This document shows, in pieces, positions 1 through 11,395 of a stretch of DNA of 64,000 nt. The notes under the pieces were generated by a model, which was given only the letters and a program-made list of their open reading frames with translations, was not told the DNA's origin and did not search any database. The DNA comes from Adiantum capillus-veneris (Eukaryota > Streptophyta > Polypodiopsida > Polypodiales > Pteridaceae): contig CM043948.1 of assembly GCA_014529385.2 (NCBI GenBank), positions 20,452,951 to 20,516,950 of the forward strand. The letters run 5' to 3'. Numbering within the stretch: position 1 is the first letter of the stretch; every line of letters begins with the position of its first letter. The position numbers were made by a program, and so were the translations under genes.

Positions 1-885
1 AGCTTGGGCCAACACCAATGGGGCAAACAGCTCACACAATATGGGTAAAAGATACCAGATACAATCACAAACTGGAGTAGAAACTTCGCTCATAGGAGAA
101 ACTTACACAGCCAAAACAACAGAAAAAGAGGGAGGAATTTGGCTAAATGGACAGCGCCATCGCGTCCGGAACGGCCCAAAACCCCAGTCTACAATGTCAA
201 AGTGCTCAAATCCGACCTCCGATGAGTAGTCTACGGCTCCAAAATGAGCAAAAACACACCTGCGGCTGTTCCTCCTCTCTTTTCCACGTTTTTTCTGGTC
301 TTCTCTCTGTTTTTTCAGTTCCCACACTTAGCTTTATTACTTGGGCACCCTTGGCCTTTTAGATGACCTCAAACGGACCCCGAACAGGCCAAAAACTGAC
401 CTCGCAGTGCATAGTTGTCACCTTTTTGCATCATTCGCACACCTGGCACTCAGCTTTTTTCCAATAATGCATCTCACCACCACGTGAAGTGGCCCCAAAA
501 ATTGATCCTAATGATGACCTTTCTGCATAACTCTCACAAGAAAACACCCACGTTGTGTCCGTCCTCATCCGCGTGCAAATATTGACCTCGTTCGCCCTCC
601 TGACGCCACTAGATGCCATCTGACGCACCTGCTGACCTCATGTCGTCGGCCTACGGATAGCTTCCTCGAGAATTTTTACGCGCTACTAACTTCTCCTTAT
701 TGTAGAAAAAACACACTAGTACTGATAATAGTGAAAATCGTTGCACTATGTACATGCTGTCCTACCTGTACACATGTGGGCCCCACGTAACCACCTGGCT
801 ATGGAAATTGGGTAATCCTTTATTCGATGCACCATGCATGTGTATGTACATATGCGCAATCCCTTGCTCAAAAAAACTCCTGACA
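1..885 (-). repeat. 3' LTR of Tat1, truncated by window edge
   Basis: It aligns base for base, apart from scattered changes, with 7586-8480. The junction with internal DNA is at 885/886, where the two copies stop matching (taatttgccc here, acgaaaattt on the right). The outer end lies outside the window, so the LTR length is at least 885 bp. Confidence 0.88.
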
Positions 886-913
886 TAATTTGCCCATCCC
901 CTAGCCTGCTAGA

Positions 914-1330
914 TCATTCATGATCAGCAGCAGCAAAGAGAGATATGAGACTCACCGCATCACAGGTCTCCTCATCCTTCACCAACATTGCTTGCTCCAC
1001 AGACAGCTCATCTTGCTCCACCATCATCAATCTAGCATGATACAATTTAAGACGCAATCCATTTACCCTTGACTTATGTAGAACACCATCCAAGTTAGCC
1101 AGTTGATATGTGCCATTTGGAAAACACTCCACTACCTTGAAAGGGCCTTCCCACTTAATTTGAAACTTCTTTTGGAAGGTGTTGTGCAGCTTACTGTTGT
1201 AGCACAAAACCAAGTCATGTTTCTTGATACCCTTACTTTTGACCTTTTCATTTATCTTTGTCAAAGCCTTATCCTGCATCTGCCCATAATGCTCCAATGC
1301 GCTCATCCTATCCAACTGGACCTCTTGTAA
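914..1330 (-). pseudogene. Integrase C-terminal domain of Tat1 pol, after an in-frame TAG
   Basis: This is the end of the polyprotein. It carries the SH3-like integrase C-terminal region, visible as IKWEGPFKVVECFPNGTYQL followed by HKSRVNG, which in gypsy elements helps bind DNA during integration. It is in the same frame as the main pol frame and is separated from it only by a TAG at 1331-1333. The residues around the stop (RLL-stop-LQEVQLDRM) read as continuous protein, so the stop is best explained as CAG changed to TAG. The frame ends at 914, about 30 bp before the LTR, where a gypsy pol normally ends. Confidence 0.85.
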
Positions 1331-4300
1331 CTACAAGAGCCTCTCTTTGAATGCATCATTAGGCGGCCCAAGCAACTTCTCTAACATCTTGACCGCAGGC
1401 AACTCTACCTCCACAGGCGATAGTGCTTCCTTTCCATACACCAAATGAAATGGAGTAAACCCTGTACCTGTCTTCACCGAAGTACGGTAAGCCCATAATG
1501 CACTAGGCAATTCCAAATCCCAATTCTTTACTTGGTGCTCTGTCACTTTAGAAAGAATTTGTACCAACTCACCATTGAATCTTTCATTTAAGCCATTACA
1601 CTGCAGGTAATAAGGAGTGGTATGCTGGTGCTTAATCTTCATCTTTGTGCATAAGAAGTCTAGCAGTTTAGCTCTAAATCCTGTCCCCTTATCTGAAAGT
1701 AGCTCTAATGGCACCCCAAACTTGCAACATATTTCATCATACACAAATTTTGCCACATCCTTTGCAGTGATCTGTTTTACTGCTATAGCCTCTACCCATC
1801 TAGAGAGATAGTCCACTGCCGTCAAGATATAGCTTTTGCCCCTACTTGTGATAGGTAACGGGCCTATTGCATCAATCCCCCACTTTTCAAACACATCAAA
1901 CGCCATAATGGTTTTTCGTAGCTCTGGCTTCAACAATCTCTTCCCAAATGCTTGACACCTATTGCAAGACCTACACCAATGGTGAACATCCTTGTGCAAA
2001 CTAGGCCATACATACCCCTCTTGCAAAATCTTATGCAAGGTGATCTTTAGAGCAAAATGGCCACCACATGCGCCTTCATGATTCTCTTCCAACACTCTGT
2101 AAAGCTCCTCCCGCCAAGGTACACGTCTCAACACGAGATCAGCCCCTTTCATGTATAAGATATCATCAATCAATTTGTACCTGTATGCTCTACGCACAAA
2201 GCCATACTTCTTAGACTTCTGAATCTCCTTTGGAATGATTCCTGTTAGCAAAAACTCCTCTTCTTGAGCCAAACTTTCCCGGCCATGATAAAGAGGTAAA
2301 GTGGTCCTCAACACGAATAGCTCCCCAATCATGCCTTGAGCTTCTTCATGTGCCTCTCCATTTAGAGCACGTTCAATGTGTCTGATGCTCCATGCTTCAA
2401 ACTTTTTTAACAGGCCCTTAATTCTGAAGCACATTTCCTTCAATGAGGTGTTCTTGCTCTTCCACACACCCACCACTTGCTTCACCACTAACAAGGCATC
2501 ACCTTTTATGCTCAACCTTCGAACCCCATGCTTCAAACAAATGTGTAATCCGGCTTCCAATGTAGCATATTCAGCCTCATTATTACTATGCGCATCCAAT
2601 TTGAACCCTCTCTTGCATACTAGCTTCCCCTCTGGATCATAAAGTGCTATACCCCCTGAAGCTGCATCGTGGCTCTTTCTGTATGAACCATCAAAGAACA
2701 ACACATGTGCATTGCTGATCTGTGGCACTTCTTCAACTACCTTTCTCACCACCTCTTCCTTAACAATAAGGGGATTCTCCTTGTAGGTCAACAAATCAGC
2801 TAGGGTAGCCCTTGTACTATCTTCCACTAGAAAAGAGAACTCAAACTCTTGCAGCTCAATTACACATTTCTTCACCACATTTGACATGTTAGTACCATTA
2901 ATTAATTGTGGCAAAAAGGCATAACTCGTCAAGAAAACAAAAGGCCGTGGTAGCAAGTAATGACGAAATCGTCGACAAGCAAATATTACACTGGCCATCA
3001 CTAGCTCTACTTCCGATAACTTTCTCTCCGCTACCAACTTCACTCGGCTTGCACAATACACTGGCCTCATATAATGGCTGCCCTTCCCCTTTTGCAATAG
3101 CATGGCTCCAATGGAATCATCCCCTACTGATGGATTTACATAAAAAACTTTCTCCCAATCAGGAGCCTGCATGGCTGACAACCCCCCTAACACCTCTTGA
3201 AACACTTCTTCACACTTGTCATCCCATTGCAATGGATCATGCTTTGCCACTTGTTGTAATGGATAAAGAATCTGAGAAGACAATGGAATAAACCTTGCCA
3301 TGTACTTCACTTTGTGTATAAAGGTTGCCAATTGCTTCATACTCGTAGGTGATGGAAGAAGAATAATAGACTTAACCTTATCTGGATCAGCCTCAATGCC
3401 ATTTTCTGACACCATATGGCCCAATAACTTCACCCTTGGCTGTGCTAGATGACATTTCTTTGGATTTAGTTGTCCTCCACATTCATCATATCGAGCCAAT
3501 ACTATCTGCAGCTTCTCATGGTGTTCAGCCCTACTGCTATAAACACAGAAGTCATCCATAAAAGCTTTAACACAACTACCAATGAATGGTTCCAACACCC
3601 AATTTTCTCTCTCTTGATAGAAGTAAGGTCCATTTGACAACCCAAATGGCAATATTGTGTAGCAATAGCAGCCCCATGGCGTAATAAAAGTTGTCTTTGT
3701 GCGGTCTTTAAGAGAAATCTTCAATTGAAAATAGCCTGAAAAACCATCACACGCACTGTACCTCTCATAACCTGCCACTGAATCCAAGATCTGATCGATG
3801 AATGGAAGAGGATATGGGTTCTTCTTAGTGGCTGTGTTTAAGGGCTTAAAATCTACACAAATCCTCCACTTCCCATCCTTCTTTGGACTTACTACTACTG
3901 GACTCACCCATTCTGTGGTCTCCACAGGGACTATGAACCCTGCCTTCAACAACTTGTCCACCTCTTCTCGCAAGGCTTCCATTTGCTCTTGACCCATCCT
4001 TCTTAGCCTTTGCCGCACTGGCTTAGCACCTTCTTTCAGCTCTATATGCATCTCTTCGCCCTTGAACCCTCTGATCTCTTCATATGAAGTAATGAACAAA
4101 TCAGGAAAACTAGCCAGCATGTGCAAATATATATCCTTCTCCATAGCTGAGAGGTCTCCACTGATCATTTGTGTCATCAATTCCTGCTTCTTTGACAACT
4201 CAACCTTGGTTTGCATCAGCCCTTCAATCACTTCATAAGGCCCTTCACTTTCATCTTCGACCTCATTTGCAAATGCAACTAAACCAAACTCCTGTATTTC

Positions 4301-4375
4301 TTTATCCATCAAAAGAAATGCAACATCAGCATCCTCATCACTGCTGGTAGTGCTATCACTGTCCTCATCTGTCAC
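1331..4375 (-). pseudogene. Tat1 pol: RT, RNase H, second (archaeal-type) RNase H, integrase
   Basis: An open frame of 1014 codons copies element RNA into DNA and integrates it. Order: RT at about 120-330 with FMDD at 272-275 (the usual YxDD position); gypsy RNase H at about 405-530; archaeal-type RNase H at about 555-685; integrase at about 755-1014, with a zinc site (H766, H773, C804, C807) and catalytic D835, D895 and E931, the last two 36 residues apart. In the first RNase H the catalytic Asp position reads YVNPS, so it is lost. The second keeps D562, E600 and D626 but has His at 676 where the fourth Asp is expected. The frame opens with GTG overlapping the upstream stop. Upstream residues in this frame continue the acidic linker, so the break near 4432 is a frameshift rather than a designed start. 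Confidence 0.92.
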
Positions 4376-5646
4376 CGTGGAAGAGTCTTCATCACTAGAC
4401 TCATCCTCATCTTCATAAATCTCCTCCTTGTGTCCATATTATAAAGCTTCTTGGTACCTGTCTTTCCATAGAGGCTAATCGTACCATGTCGCCAATCTTG
4501 AACAGCTCCCACTGCACGTAACCATGGTCTGCCCAGTATAATAGGATATGCTCCCAACCCTGCTGGCATCACATGAAAATCAACCACTGCCTTTTCATCA
4601 TATGCCTCCACTTCTAAGCTCTTTACAACACCCAAGCATTTTACTTTTTGATGGTTTGCCAATCTGATCCGAAAACCTGACACCCCAGCCACTGTGAGAC
4701 CCATCTTCTCAACGCATGAGTGTGTTATGACACATATTTGGGCTCCGCCATCTACATAACCTTGTCCTAAATTTTTCCTTTTATGCCACACATCTACTAT
4801 TGGACAAATGTCTGGTAGCTCATCCATTGCCAACACCTTTACTGAACCTCTCTCTAGCTCTTTCTCCATTGGGTTAACCATCCTCTTCCACTGTCGCTTT
4901 AGCTTAGGCACCATCTCTATAAGCTGCCCAAAAGTAGCATATGCCTTCCTGCTCGTCAGATCCTCCTTCAAGTCATAGCTTAATTGCCCATCCCCTAGTG
5001 GAAAATCTGAAACATGAAACTTTCGACGAGCTCTCCTTTTTCTCTTGGCCTTGACATCCTCGCCTTCATGGCTCTTTCCTTTCTTCTTACTAGGACCTGG
5101 GGCACTTCTTCCTTCCTTATCCTCTGTGGTCCTCTTCCCAATAGGCATCACTAATGTATCCTCTAGCTTTGATGCCTTCTCCAAGGTGACTACACTTAGC
5201 ACTTTTGTCTTTCCCTTTTCCTCCTGGGTCAGTCCACTGGTTCCTTCATCTCCCTTAATTTCGATGCCATAATCATTTGACCTAGTTAGCACCTGTCTTG
5301 GCAATGGATACATGTCTCCCCCCATCCTTGGTGGTTTATCACATTGCGGGCTGATGTGACCCAACTCTCCACAATTATAACATGTGGGAGTCTGCCTCCA
5401 AAACCTACCATTGCTTTGTCCAACACCATTCCTAGGCCTTTCTTCACCTCCTGGTTGATTTGCAAACCTCCCTCGACCTCGATTATTTCCCACTTGACCT
5501 AGCATGTTTAGGCTGAGATTCTTCATCAAATCTACCATTTGCCTCATGTCTTGCCTTACCCCATCATCTTGCACTGCTATAGTGACCACTGCTGGCATAA
5601 CCTGAGTAGTAACAGGAACCATTGGTTCGTGATGAACCCCTGACAT
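4372..5646 (-). pseudogene. Tat1 gag C-terminus (zinc knuckle) and aspartic protease
   Basis: This part has a CCHC zinc knuckle at residues 89-102 (CYNCGELGHISPQC), which binds RNA in the nucleocapsid, then a basic charged linker, then a retroviral-type protease with YVDGGAQICVI near residue 295-305. The active site is D-G-G, a variant of D-T/S-G that I recall from other plant gypsy elements. A second conserved block, IILGRPWLR, follows. It is in the same frame as the upstream gag (5671-6303); the only break is the TAG at 5671-5673. At its other end the frame runs out after YNMDT because of an indel near 4432. Beyond that the acidic linker continues in the pol frame. Confidence 0.88.
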
Positions 5647-5670
5647 GCGACCTTGTAAAGACTCTATAGG

Positions 5671-6303
5671 CTAAAATTCAGACCTCATGGTCAAAGACTC
5701 CACCCCTAACTGGCTCATTTTCCTCAACTTCCACTTTTTGTTCCTTGATACCTCTAGTGCATCTTCATATGTCCTAAGCTTCTTTAGCTCCACTCTCCAA
5801 CGTATATTCTCCCAAAGACCAGCCAAGAACATGTCCTTCTTCATCATGTCAGGCGGGGGTACCTGTGGTGATAAGGCCTTGCACATTCGCTCCCATGCCA
5901 ATGAAAACTTACGTATGTACGCATCTACTGGCTCACCTTCCTTTTGCACCAAAGCCTGTACTTCTTGCCACACTTTGTCAGGATCTTCTATCTTCACAAA
6001 CTCCACTTCCAACCCATGTCGTAGATTGTCCCAACTCAACCTTACAGGTGGATCAGCCACACGCAACTCCTCTTCAAATGCTTTAGACCAAACTCGTGCA
6101 TCACTCTTCAAACAAATTTGGAGAAGGCGTAACATCTGCGCAGGGTCATGAATCTGGGTGCTAATGTAGGCAACCTCCATCTTTTCCAAAAATTCTTCCA
6201 CATCTTCATCACTTCTTCCATGAAACTCCGGATAAGAGAAAGCCATGGCTACCCAAGTTTCAATGCTTTGAGAACCCCTTTGAACACACGTGCAAGAACC
6301 CAA
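5671..6303 (-). pseudogene. Tat1 gag N-terminal (capsid) region
   Basis: This 210-codon frame matches the Retrotrans_gag fold of Ty3/gypsy elements, which forms the particle shell. Visible signs are a helical start (FHGRSDEDVEEFLEKME), W/L-rich helices, and the segment QKEGEPVDAYIRKFSLAWER typical of the end of the domain. The first Met at 6303 begins MGSCTCVQRG; a second Met 19 codons in (MAFSYPEFHG) is an equally good start. The frame ends at a TAG (5671-5673), after which PIESLQGRMSG continues the protein in frame. Gag and protease were therefore one reading frame. Confidence 0.85.
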
Positions 6304-7585
6304 AACTTTTGACTACCCAATCCCCAGAAACTTCAATGGAGCTCAACTTTAGATAAGGACAAACACATGCACATCAAATGAGTTTTCATAGTTGATCATC
6401 GGAATTACAACAGGCAAAGGACATTCCAAGATCTCTCGTAATCTTCTTGGCCCGAACATAAAGACTATGTGCTGCTGGAAAAAAATCTTCCTAGACACAT
6501 GAACATTTATCTGGATTCTTTGAGTTAAATGAAATGGAGTGAATTGAGGGCCATTTTGATCATCCATTAAAGCCAACCATGAAGCTCCCAAGAAGGCACA
6601 CCTGACTTATCCTCTGATTTTGCCAAAATTTTAGCAGCATAACATCATAAATGGCTCAAAAGACCAAAAAACCAGCCATCATAACTCAGAAAAATTTTGG
6701 TAGAGTTTCCCCAGAAGTAGAGCAGTAGGAACCCAAAATATAGACTTTCTATGTATGCATAAACTGTCAACAATAGAACCCGAGCATCAAACAGGAATCA
6801 CTAATACATAGCCTATGGCGAGGTCACGAAAAGGGTGCTCCAGCTACCTATATCACCGAAAGGATCTCTACATTTGAGAATCCCCCAGCTCAATAAAAAC
6901 CTCACGCTATCGACCCTCACACGAAGGCTAATGCAAATCGCGTATAGTCAAGTCTCAGAAATGACTATCTTCTAGACCAAGTCTCAAAAATGGCTGGGAC
7001 TGCCAAATACAACCAAGTATGGCTCCACAAACGCGTACAATGGCAGTTTCCACAAGTAACGTACAACCCAGTAGACAATGCGCTCAAGCAGGCGCTAAAT
7101 GATGCATACCCACAACTACAAGTGACATCACTGCTAGTATATCACTGTACTCCAGCTACCTGTAGCTGTGTGAATCACCTGTACCTGTACCTGTCCCTGT
7201 AACCTGTAAACTGTAACCTGTAATCTGTAATCTGCAACCTGCAACCTGCAACCTGTAGCCTGTAAGCATGAATCTCAAAGCTTGAAGCTCGAAGCAGAAG
7301 GTACTCGAAGAAGATCCTTCGTGGGGGCCCGAAAAGAATGTGAGCGGGATGAAAACACACACAACGCCTCTATAACGACCCGACACACACTCTTGGAATG
7401 ATACACACACAAACACACACTATGGGGCACCACTCGGCTTACATAACACACCTGGCCGAGACAGGGAACACACCTCTGGAATGAGAGGAGAGAGACTATC
7501 CACTTGCCCACTCCACACACACACACACACACACCCAAAAAACTCAGCTCAAAAGAGGAGAATTTCTGATGTCTAGATAAAAATG
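6304..7585 (-). other. Tat1 leader and unresolved inner part of the 5' LTR
   Basis: This stretch lies between gag and the mapped part of the right LTR. It has no gene I can support. It contains the ACCTGTA-type tandem repeat at 7151-7265 and a short (CA)n run near 7507-7533. Because the matching left LTR is cut by the window edge, the true inner LTR boundary lies somewhere here. I found neither an initiator-Met nor an Asp primer-binding site. Confidence 0.5.
7151..7265. repeat. Short tandem repeat (CTGTAACCTG-like)
   Basis: Repeated ACCTGTA / AACCTGTAA / AACCTGCAA units, 5-11 bp each, run through this stretch, with a fairly regular core (CCTGCAACCTGCAACCTG). It is a degenerate minisatellite in the Tat1 leader or LTR. 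Confidence 0.8.
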
Positions 7586-8480
7586 AGCTCGGGCCAACAC
7601 CAATGGGGCAAACAGCTCACACAATATGGGTAAAAGATACCAGATACAATCACAAACTAGAGCAGAAACTTCGCTCATAGGAGAAACTTACACAGCCAAA
7701 ACAGCAAAAAAAGAGAGAGGAATTTGGCAAAATGGACAGCTCCATCGCATCCGGAACGGCCCAAAACCCGAGCCCACAATGTCAAAGTGCTCAAATCCGA
7801 CCTCGGATGAGCAGTCTACGGCCAAAACAGGCTCCAAAATGAGCAAAAACACACCTGCGGCTGTTCCTCCTCTCTTCTCCACGTTTTTTCTGGTCTTCTC
7901 TCTGTCTTTTCAGTTCCCACACTTAGCTTTATTACTTGGGCACCCTTGGCCTTTTAGATGACCTCAAACGGACCCCGAACAGGCCAAAAACTGACCTCGC
8001 AGTGCATAGTTGTCACCTTTTTGCATCATTCGCACACCTGGCACTCAGCTTTTTTCCAATAATACATCTCGCCACCACGTGAAGTGGCCCCAAAAAGTGG
8101 TCCTAATGATGACCTTTCTGCATAACTCTCACAAGAAAACATCCATGTTGTGTCCGTCCTCATCCGCGTGAAAATATTGACCTCGTTCGCCCTCCTGACG
8201 CCACTAGATGCCATCTGACGCACCTGCTGACCTCATGTCGTCGGCCCATGGATAGCTTCCTCGAGAAGTTTTACGCGCTACTAACTCCTCCTTATTGTAG
8301 AAAAAACACACTAGTACTGATAATAGTGAAAATCGCTGCACTATGTACATGTTGTCCTACCTGTACACATGTGGGCCCCACGTAACCACCTAGCTATGGA
8401 AATTGGGTAATCCTTTATTCGATGCACCATGCATGTGTATGTACATATGCACAATCCCTTGCTCAAAAAAACTCCTGACA
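7586..8480 (-). repeat. 5' LTR of Tat1 (part matched to the left LTR)
   Basis: It matches 1-885 with a few percent differences, including an insertion near 7816-7830 (ggccaaaaca) that the left copy lacks. The outer end is 8480. The next five bases (acgaa, 8481-8485) would be the target-site duplication, but the left partner is outside the window. Confidence 0.88.
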
Positions 8481-9476
8481 ACGAAAATTTTAAGCCATGA
8501 GGTTTTTAAAAGAAAGTTTGTACTCTAGGAGATCCTAGAGGAAGTTAAAGGATAACTTCACAAGACGCTCATGTTTTTCCTTGGTTAAGGTCTCTTTGAT
8601 CCCTGAAAACGGCGCCAAATGTGGGACGTATGTCTAACCTCACTATCCTCTCTTATTGCAGTTTTAGCAAGAACCACGATTAAATTGTCAATCCATGGGA
8701 TGAAGCTGACTTGACTAGTGCATAGAGACTACAAGAGGTTGTAAATCTCTTGGAAAACAACAAATAACTCGCATCTAACTCAAGCTACACTCAAGTGACT
8801 GAAATCAACAAAAGCCAATCGCTCATCGCCAACAAATCACATCCGTTACAGCATCAAATGACATCCAAACGTAATGAAACTTCTAGGACATGTTTATAAG
8901 ACCTAAGCACATATGATTATGGTTTCAAATCCCACTTTAGTTCAAGTGCCAAAATCACGATTATTAACAGCAGTGGAATTTTGACCTAGTCGTTTTCGAC
9001 CCAGAATGCTCCTAAATGCTTAGCAATGATGCCCTAATACCCCGCCTATGCTTAGTTTTTTATTTTGCAGTGTAAATTCTTACTTAAGATGAAATTAGGC
9101 TGCGGGTCGGCGATGCCAAAAGCTACAAAATATCATGAAGTGTGTACGTCAATGCATAGAGCTCTTACCTGCAGTTAATGCAATACAACAAACGCGAGTG
9201 CAATGTGACAACCGGGGAGGGAGTAGGAAGCACGAGAAGGATAAAGTGAGCATCTTTAGCTCACGCTGTGTATTTCATTATCCAAAAAAAAAATTAATAA
9301 CTTACAAAAATTGGCTTTTATACCTTAGCCAAGGTTTTTGGTGGTCAAAACTAATAATTTGGGAGGTCTACCTAAAGATAGGTAATAACAAGTTGATACA
9401 ATCTGGAAGCTTGTAGCCTTGGCTCATCAAAAATAGGAGTTACAATATTTCATATTTATCAAAATAATAAGTGTTT
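8481..9476 (-). mobile_element. Internal stub, Asp-type primer-binding site and 5' LTR of another gypsy element
   Basis: On the minus strand, 8617-8599 reads TGGCGCCGTTTTCAGGGAT. This is very close to the tRNA-Asp-type primer-binding site (TGGCGCCGTTGCCGGGGAT) that I recall for plant Tat/Athila elements. Two bases away, on the plus strand at 8620, a sequence starts TGTGGGACG, so on the minus strand the LTR ends ...CGTCCCACA. The LTR therefore runs rightwards from 8620. Only about 120 bp of internal DNA (8481-8598) remains before Tat1 takes over. I cannot place the far end of this LTR and see no gene here. Confidence 0.6.
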
Positions 9477-9610
9477 TTACAATAAGAGCTCCAAAAATGG
9501 TATTTGAGTTAGATTGCTAACACTTGCATTAACTATACTCACCATATAGTATGGAACCACATCGTAACTGTCTTTGTCACAAAATTTTGTTATGGGGCCA
9601 TCTAAAATAG
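9477..9610 (-). pseudogene. Family F gag-pol linker fragment, distal part
   Basis: The minus-strand translation contains ITKFCDKDSYDVVPYYMVSI, nearly identical to TTKLCDKDGYDVVPYYMVSI encoded on the plus strand near 49746-49800. It is a piece of the gypsy family called F here, from the region between protease and RT. Its upstream continuation is at 12289-12530. The two are separated by the 9611-12288 insertion. Confidence 0.75.
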
Positions 9611-10282
9611 TGTGAGGTTCCCACCCCGATACCATAACCTTTTGGCAATAGGATGGCACCTGACAGGTCGCTAGGCCCTATTCGATTGAGAAAACATAGT
9701 CAATATAGACAAGATTCTAATGGACAGGCTCTCGTCACCGAGTAACTTGAGTCTGAACCATTAGAAAGGATTCCTAGCCCTGTCTCGCAGGGAAAGCGTG
9801 AACTATTACAATACTATGACATTCCTAATTCTCACCTTCCGAGAGAGAGAAACCCCAATTTCCTTTTTCCCCATACTTTCAGAGGCACGTACAATTGGAA
9901 TTCTCGACTCTTGGCACAATGAGTCTCTAATTCTCTCTTTTACAAGAGGGAGAGGAGAGTTTCTCGACTAATCGAGACCTCCCATCCTTGACTGGCAACC
10001 TGAGCCAGTCCCCACTTTCCACCCTCACACTCACACTTTGTTCTGCTTGTTTTCTAATTACTACCACATGATTGTTCATACACAAAGTTCCTTTTTTGGG
10101 TTTCCATCACAAGTTCATTAAGACAGCCCTTCAACCAATTTCAAATCGGCACCAAGACAATCCTTCTAGAAGAAAAACAACATATGATCCTTCTTCATTA
10201 AAATATCCCAACCCCAAGAGTTCACTCCTCTTGGCGAGAGTTTATTTCTCTTGATGTCTTTAGTTGCCCATACAACTAAATT

Positions 10283-10378
10283 GTCCTGCAATCTGGGCAC
10301 CAACCCGCAGTGACTAACTTGCAATCTAGGTAACAACCTACAAGTACTATCTTGCATTCTGGGCACCAACCCGCAAGA
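10283..10378. repeat. Three-copy tandem repeat, about 34 bp
   Basis: Three consecutive units of the type TTGCAATCTGGGCACCAACC start near 10286, 10319 and 10351, with a few mismatches in the middle unit. Confidence 0.75.
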
Positions 10379-11279
10379 TGTGTGCAACCATATGTACTGC
10401 TTTAGCGTTCACTCCGCTAAGCTCTCTTCCCTAGATATCAAAGGGAGTTTTGACTATATCAGTATAGGATTTTTATTGAAGAAGGTTCGAGAGTTCTTCT
10501 ACTACGAAACATTTCTTTCCTAAGAGCAAATAGATTACTTTCCAAACAATCTTTCACTCTTCAAAGAAAATGATATCAAACATATGCCGTAGTTTGTGAT
10601 GGTTTTATGATCCATGAGATTGGTTTCCCTTTTTCTACTCTATCGTCTATGCAATGAATGCAAATACTTAACAAAATTAATTCCAACCTTGTCTAATGTA
10701 GGACCATTTCCTGGCAAGTTTGGTGGCACATCCTCCAAGGCAATTCTTTTTCCTTTATCAGCTTCTCGGCTAGTTCCAGCCGCATCATTGTGAGTCTCGC
10801 TAACACGGGTCCTTTTTGGGGCCATCTTGTCTCTAACTAACTTGAAAATGTGTAAGAACTAATTGTGCAAAAACCAATTTGATAATAAGGTTGATGGAAT
10901 GTTAATTTCATCTATTCTTACACTTCTATTCCAAAGATTTGTGCTTATGGTAGGCAATAAATTTTATGTAAGGTCTAATAGACAATACTCATTCACACCA
11001 TCCATTTATGCACTAATCTCATGATTAATCACTTATATTTACTTTCAAGAACAATCCATTATTTTAGTTGGACAATTCTTGAATATGCTTAGCTAATTCA
11101 TGCAAATATTTAGGTTACATTGATGAAGAATTGTGCATGCAGTCAACACAATCAATTATGTAATCGAGCGGTGAGACCTTCATTGCTTTGTAATGTAGAG
11201 AATTACCATAAAATAGATATAATGATTGTTGATTTCCAATTGAGGATAGGTAATGAAGAGTATAGCATTTGATAGTAGA

Positions 11280-11395
11280 GTAGCAATTGGAAAGGATTAC
11301 AATTGAATGGCAATATGATAGCAATTGGAAAGGATTCCAATTGAATGATAATGTATGGAAGCAATTGGAGAGGATTCCAATTGAGAGAAGAGATT
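11280..11395. repeat. Three-copy tandem repeat, about 40 bp
   Basis: Units containing GCAATTGGAAAGGATTCCAA followed by ttgaatg recur three times with small changes. Each unit contains a short inverted repeat (CAATTGGAAAGG / GATTCCAATTG). Confidence 0.75.

Larger units (their letters stand above)
1..8480 (-). mobile_element. Tat-lineage Ty3/gypsy LTR retrotransposon (Tat1)
   Basis: This is a nearly complete LTR retrotransposon read right to left. Two direct repeats (1-885, cut by the window edge, and 7586-8480 or longer) flank a gag-protease-RT-RNaseH-RNaseH-integrase block at 914-6303. Both repeats end in ...CTCCTGACA on the plus strand, so the minus-strand LTR starts TGTCAGGAG. A purine-rich stretch (minus strand, about 886-905) sits just inside the left LTR and can serve as the polypurine tract. 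A second, archaeal-like RNase H after the normal one is the known mark of the plant Tat lineage. The two LTRs differ by scattered substitutions and an indel, so the insertion is not recent. Three lesions (stop at 5671-5673, frameshift near 4432, stop at 1331-1333) make it non-autonomous now. I could not place the primer-binding site. Confidence 0.9.

Noticed and set aside
4372-4375. Programmed translational coupling (GTGA overlap) between protease and pol of Tat1
   Set aside because: Both frames show the same linker protein continuing across, so a simple one-base indel explains it.
5671-5673. Regulated readthrough TAG in Tat1 gag
   Set aside because: It falls inside gag before the zinc knuckle, not at the gag-pol border, and a second TAG of the same kind sits in integrase; mutation is simpler.
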